In this document: one piece after another, positions 61,191 through 64,000 of the stretch | How the letters are laid out: each line of letters opens with the position of its first letter | Numbering within the stretch: the first letter of the stretch is position 1 | Assembly: GCF_000376565.1 (NCBI RefSeq) | Contig: NZ_BARG01000069.1 | Coordinates: 41,454-105,453 of the forward strand | From: Streptomyces hokutonensis | GTDB lineage: Bacteria > Actinomycetota > Actinomycetes > Streptomycetales > Streptomycetaceae | DNA: 64,000 nt | Direction: 5' to 3' | Made by a program: the position numbers and the translations under genes | The notes under the pieces: model-generated | Seen by the model: the letters and a program-made list of their open reading frames with translations, nothing else | Database searches by the model: none | Told to the model about the DNA's origin: nothing

Positions 61191-61294
61191 CCGACCTCGT
61201 TTCCTCATACCGTCATCGGTTGGACCAGTCTCACTCACCGGACGGGACTTTCTATCCATGGTCCGGATCGTGAGACATCGATTTCATTTTCACG

Positions 61295-61323
61295 GGGGTG
61301 GAAGACGGGAGATCTTCCACCCC
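61295..61323. terminator. Hairpin between lysA and hom
   Basis: GGGGTGGAAGA (61295-61305) pairs perfectly with TCTTCCACCCC (61313-61323) around a 7-nt loop, 20 nt beyond the lysA stop codon. There is no T-run on the minus strand, so readthrough into hom is possible. Confidence 0.65.
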
Positions 61324-61342
61324 TCTTTCTGTCGCTTCCGCC

Positions 61343-62740
61343 TCAGCCGACGTCGAGCCGGAGCAGGTCCTCCTCGGTCTCCCGGCGGACGATGACCCGC
61401 GACTCGCCGTCCTTCACGGCGACGACCGGCGGCCGGAGCACATGGTTGTAATTGCTGGCCATGGAACGGCAGTACGCGCCCGTCGCCGGTACGGCGATCA
61501 GGTCACCGGGAGCCAGGTCCCCCGGCAGGAACGCGTCCTTCACCACGATGTCCCCGCTCTCGCAGTGCTTGCCGACAACACGGGCGAGCATCGGCTCGGC
61601 GTCGGAGCGGCGGGACACGAGAGCGACGCTGTACTCGGCGTCGTAGAGCGCCGTCCGGATGTTGTCGGACATGCCGCCGTCGACCGACACATAGGTCCGC
61701 AGCCCGTCGAGGGGCTTGATGGTGCCGACCTCGTAGAGCGTGAACGCGGTCGGCCCGACGATCGCGCGCCCCGGCTCGACGGAAATGCGCGGCGTCCGCA
61801 GCTTGGCGGAGTCGCACTCGCGGGTGACGATCTCGGTGAGCGCCTTGGCGATGTCGTGGGGTTCGCGGGGATCGTCGTCGCTGGTGTAGGCGATACCGAG
61901 CCCACCCCCGAGGTCGATCTCGGGCAGCTCGACGCCGTGCTCGTCGCGAATGTCCTTCAGCAGCCCGACGACACGGTGGGCGGCGACCTCGAACCCGGAC
62001 ATGTCGAAGATCTGCGACCCGATGTGGGAGTGAATCCCGATGAGTTCGAGCCCGTCGAGCTGGAGCGCGCGGCGAACGGCTTCGGCGGCCTGCCCTCCCG
62101 CCAGCGGAATCCCGAACTTCTGGTCTTCGTGGGCGGTGGCGATGAATTCGTGCGTGTGCGCCTCGACGCCGACGGTGATACGGATCTGCACGCGCTGCCG
62201 CTTCCCGAGGGACTGCGCGATGTGGGCGACGCGGACGATCTCCTGGAAGGAGTCGAGGACGATCCGCCCGACGCCCGCCTCGATGGCCCTGGTGATCTCG
62301 CTCACGGACTTGTTGTTGCCGTGGAAGGCGATGCGGTCGGCGGGCATACCGGCGGAGAGGGCGGTGGCGAGCTCGCCCCCGGAACACACGTCGAGATTCA
62401 GCCCCTCCTCGTGCAACCACCGCACGACGGCACGGGACAGGAACGCCTTGCCGGCGTAGAAGACGTCGGCGTCGTGCCCGAAGGCGGTGCGCCAGGCACG
62501 GGCACGCTGCCGGAAGTCGTCCTCGTCGAGAACGTAGGCCGGGGTGCCGTGCCGCTCCGCGAGGGTCTTCACGTCGATACCGCCGACGGTGACGACACCG
62601 TTCGCGTCGTCGTCGCGGGTGACGGTCTGTGCCCACACCTTGGGGTCGAGTTCGTTGAGATCGGCGGCGGGACCGGAGTAGTGCCCCTCGGGCAGGACAT
62701 CGGCGTGACGGGGACCGGCGGGATGTGCGGAACGGCTCAT
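61343..62740 (-). CDS. lysA: Diaminopimelate decarboxylase
   Basis: 465 residues. PLP fold-type III enzyme making L-lysine from meso-diaminopimelate. PLP lysine in DVFYAGKAFLSRAV; HSHIGSQI and IDLGGGLGIAY bind the cofactor phosphate; EPGRAIVG and CESGDI (Cys) complete the dimer active site. An N-terminal ~45-residue lead (HPAGPRHADVLPEGHYSGP) is typical of actinobacteria. It lies between nrtL and hom. Confidence 0.97.
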   Translation of the reverse strand: MSRSAHPAGPRHADVLPEGHYSGPAADLNELDPKVWAQTVTRDDDANGVVTVGGIDVKTLAERHGTPAYVLDEDDFRQRARAWRTAFGHDADVFYAGKAFLSRAVVRWLHEEGLNLDVCSGGELATALSAGMPADRIAFHGNNKSVSEITRAIEAGVGRIVLDSFQEIVRVAHIAQSLGKRQRVQIRITVGVEAHTHEFIATAHEDQKFGIPLAGGQAAEAVRRALQLDGLELIGIHSHIGSQIFDMSGFEVAAHRVVGLLKDIRDEHGVELPEIDLGGGLGIAYTSDDDPREPHDIAKALTEIVTRECDSAKLRTPRISVEPGRAIVGPTAFTLYEVGTIKPLDGLRTYVSVDGGMSDNIRTALYDAEYSVALVSRRSDAEPMLARVVGKHCESGDIVVKDAFLPGDLAPGDLIAVPATGAYCRSMASNYNHVLRPPVVAVKDGESRVIVRRETEEDLLRLDVG

Positions 62741-62808
62741 GTCGTGTTCTCTTCTGTCTCTTCCTGGCGCGGGGATCGAGTGAGTGGTGTCTTCGTCGTT
62801 CTTCGCGC

Positions 62809-63888
62809 TCAGAGGTGTTCGGGTGCGTCGATGCCGAGCAGGGAGAGGCCACCGGCCAGCACCGCCCCGGCGGCTTCGGCGAGCGCGAGCCGGGCACGGT
62901 GGGCGGCCAAGGGTTTCTCGTCCCCGAGCGGCAGCACCGCGGGGAGAAGAACGAGGGCCGCGTCGGCTACGGCGACCAGGTGACGGGCGAGCAGGTCGGG
63001 GGCGCGGTGGGCGGCCGCGCGGGAGAGGACTCGGGGGTGGTCGGCGAGGAGAGGGGTGACCTCTGCTCTTACGTCGCCCGGTCGGGCGGTGAAACCGAGG
63101 TCGGCGGCGTTGCGGCTGACGGCCCGGGTGCGGGCGTAGGCGTAACGGACCCGGAAGAGGGGATTCGCCTCGCGCTGCACGAGGTGGTCGGCGGTGACAC
63201 GGGGCCGGTCGTGGGCGGCGGGGTGAAGGAGGGCCCAGCGGGCGGCGTCGCGGCCGAGGGTGAGGAGGGGGGCGAGGTCGGGGGTGGGGACGGGGACGGG
63301 GCGTACCTCGATGTCCGACGGGGAGAGTTCCTGAGGCGCGCAGTACGCATCGACACCTAGAACGGTCGCCCAGACGGACTCGGGAGGCCCGGCCTCACAG
63401 CTGGTGCGGACGTCGGCGCCCTGTGAGCGCAGGAGCCGGGCGACGACGTCCATGACGACGAGGGCACGGGGCTCGTGGGGGGCGTGCAGCCGTACGAGGT
63501 GAGCGGTGGGGGCACTCGGGGTGTCGTCGCCGCCGGCGGGGCCGTCGACGAACCCGTACCGCGGTCCGCGCCGCAGGATCTCCGCGACGAGCGAGGTGGA
63601 CGCCGTACTCCCCAGACTGATGTTGAGGAAACCGGGCCCGGTGATCTCGACACCGCTGACGCCCTGCGCGCCGGCGAGATGCGGCAGCAGCAGCTCGGCG
63701 ACGCGACGGGGGGTCTCTCCGGCGGGCCGGGCGAGCTGAAGGGCGATGTTGGTGGCGTAGTCACCGCACCCGCCGGCCCCCGGCACGGTCACCGAGGCCC
63801 GCTCGGGCACAACCACGCTCAGCTCCCCCTCGTCGACAGCACGGCGCACCGCGCGCAGCACGGTACGAGAGAGCTCGACGGGGGTCAC
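62809..63888 (-). CDS. nrtL: NrtL, ArgS-related anticodon-binding protein without a synthetase core
   Basis: 359 residues. The N-terminal ~90 residues resemble the additional N-terminal domain of arginyl-tRNA synthetase (GDYATNIALQLARPAGETPRRVAELL and GVEITGPGFLNISL). The C-terminal ~120 residues are a DALR anticodon-binding domain (REANPLFRVRYAYARTRAVSRNA). The Rossmann catalytic domain with HIGH and KMSKS is missing, and only a short residual linker joins the two. It can therefore not charge tRNA. It probably binds tRNA-Arg or a precursor. Located upstream of lysA with 68 nt between. Family name recalled from streptomycete annotation. Confidence 0.85.
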   Translation of the reverse strand: MTPVELSRTVLRAVRRAVDEGELSVVVPERASVTVPGAGGCGDYATNIALQLARPAGETPRRVAELLLPHLAGAQGVSGVEITGPGFLNISLGSTASTSLVAEILRRGPRYGFVDGPAGGDDTPSAPTAHLVRLHAPHEPRALVVMDVVARLLRSQGADVRTSCEAGPPESVWATVLGVDAYCAPQELSPSDIEVRPVPVPTPDLAPLLTLGRDAARWALLHPAAHDRPRVTADHLVQREANPLFRVRYAYARTRAVSRNAADLGFTARPGDVRAEVTPLLADHPRVLSRAAAHRAPDLLARHLVAVADAALVLLPAVLPLGDEKPLAAHRARLALAEAAGAVLAGGLSLLGIDAPEHL

Positions 63889-64000
63889 GGGACAAGCGTA
63901 GGGGAGGAGGGGGGTGGGTAGGCCAGCCGGTTTGGCCGGGGGTCCGGGATGTGGACGCCGGGGTGAAGAGGCGGGGTCGAGGTGTTCATGCCGGGCGTCC
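63889..64000. other. Window end, upstream of nrtL
   Basis: 112 nt upstream of the nrtL start. GCC-rich with an inverted GGCCAGCC/GGTTTGGCC-like segment near 63931-63949 (AGGCCAGCCGGTTTGGCC), but no promoter or gene can be assigned. A tRNA is not visible here. Confidence 0.3.

Overview
The window is chromosomal DNA from a Streptomyces-type actinomycete. The evidence is very high GC with strong G/C at third codon positions, frequent GTG/TTG starts, rare TTA codons, and a gene order (mce-thiolase-meaB beside scy-filP, nucS, the atp operon, prfA-prmC-sua5, rho-thrB-thrC-hom-lysA) that I recall from streptomycete core chromosomes. I see no phage, plasmid, insertion sequence, CRISPR array, rRNA or tRNA. 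Species cannot be fixed from the sequence alone.

Layout. (1) 1-7.5 kb: the end of an ArsR-like regulator, a degenerate intergenic repeat array, then the apical glycan module: a secreted GH6 glucanase (cslZ-like) facing glxA (copper radical oxidase) and cslA (GT2 synthase), followed by an aminoglycoside-phosphotransferase-like kinase with a TTA codon. (2) 7.5-14.2 kb: a thiamine-binding-fold protein with a DUF3817 membrane protein under a Rex-like operator, three tandem AIM24-family genes, a MarR regulator, then meaB, an acetyl-CoA acetyltransferase and methylmalonyl-CoA epimerase. (3) 14.2-19.4 kb: the coiled-coil tip-growth proteins Scy and FilP. (4) 19.4-26.3 kb: a TetR/MFS efflux pair with shared palindromic operators and two paralogous ABC ATPase-permease cassettes, separated by a second degenerate repeat array. 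(5) 26.2-36.6 kb: a small Cys/His protein, a TTA-containing flavin oxidoreductase, an SCO5389-like protein, the mismatch endonuclease NucS, a membrane-anchored P-loop ATPase with a Ser/Thr/Pro stalk, a STAS protein, 3-hydroxybutyryl-CoA dehydrogenase, a PduO-type cobalamin adenosyltransferase and a chitinase with the classic chitin-responsive promoter.

(6) 36.5-45.1 kb: a DUF2550 protein and the complete F-type ATP synthase operon atpIBEFHAGDC on the minus strand, with a second Rex-like site overlapping the putative promoter and strong hairpins within and after the operon. (7) 45.1-55.0 kb: an undecaprenyl-phosphate sugar-1-phosphate transferase, serine hydroxymethyltransferase, a low-Mr phosphatase-like protein that has lost its nucleophile Cys, sua5, prmC, prfA, rpmE, an LCP cell-wall ligase and a secreted trypsin-like protease with FG-GAP repeats. 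(8) 55.1-63.9 kb: rho with a long disordered insertion and a long leader, then the threonine/lysine genes thrB, thrC, hom, lysA and the ArgS-derived protein NrtL.

Functional links. cslA-glxA-cslZ and scy-filP both serve polar tip growth. MeaB, epimerase, thiolase, Hbd and the adenosyltransferase fit B12-dependent C3/C4 acyl-CoA metabolism. Two Rex-like operators suggest redox control of ATP synthase and of the DUF3817 operon. The best candidates for undescribed biology are small: the AIM24 triplet, the membrane ATPase beside nucS, the catalytically altered phosphatase, an 18-codon ORF linking prmC to sua5, the Rex-like operators and the two repeat arrays. No large novel gene system is evident.
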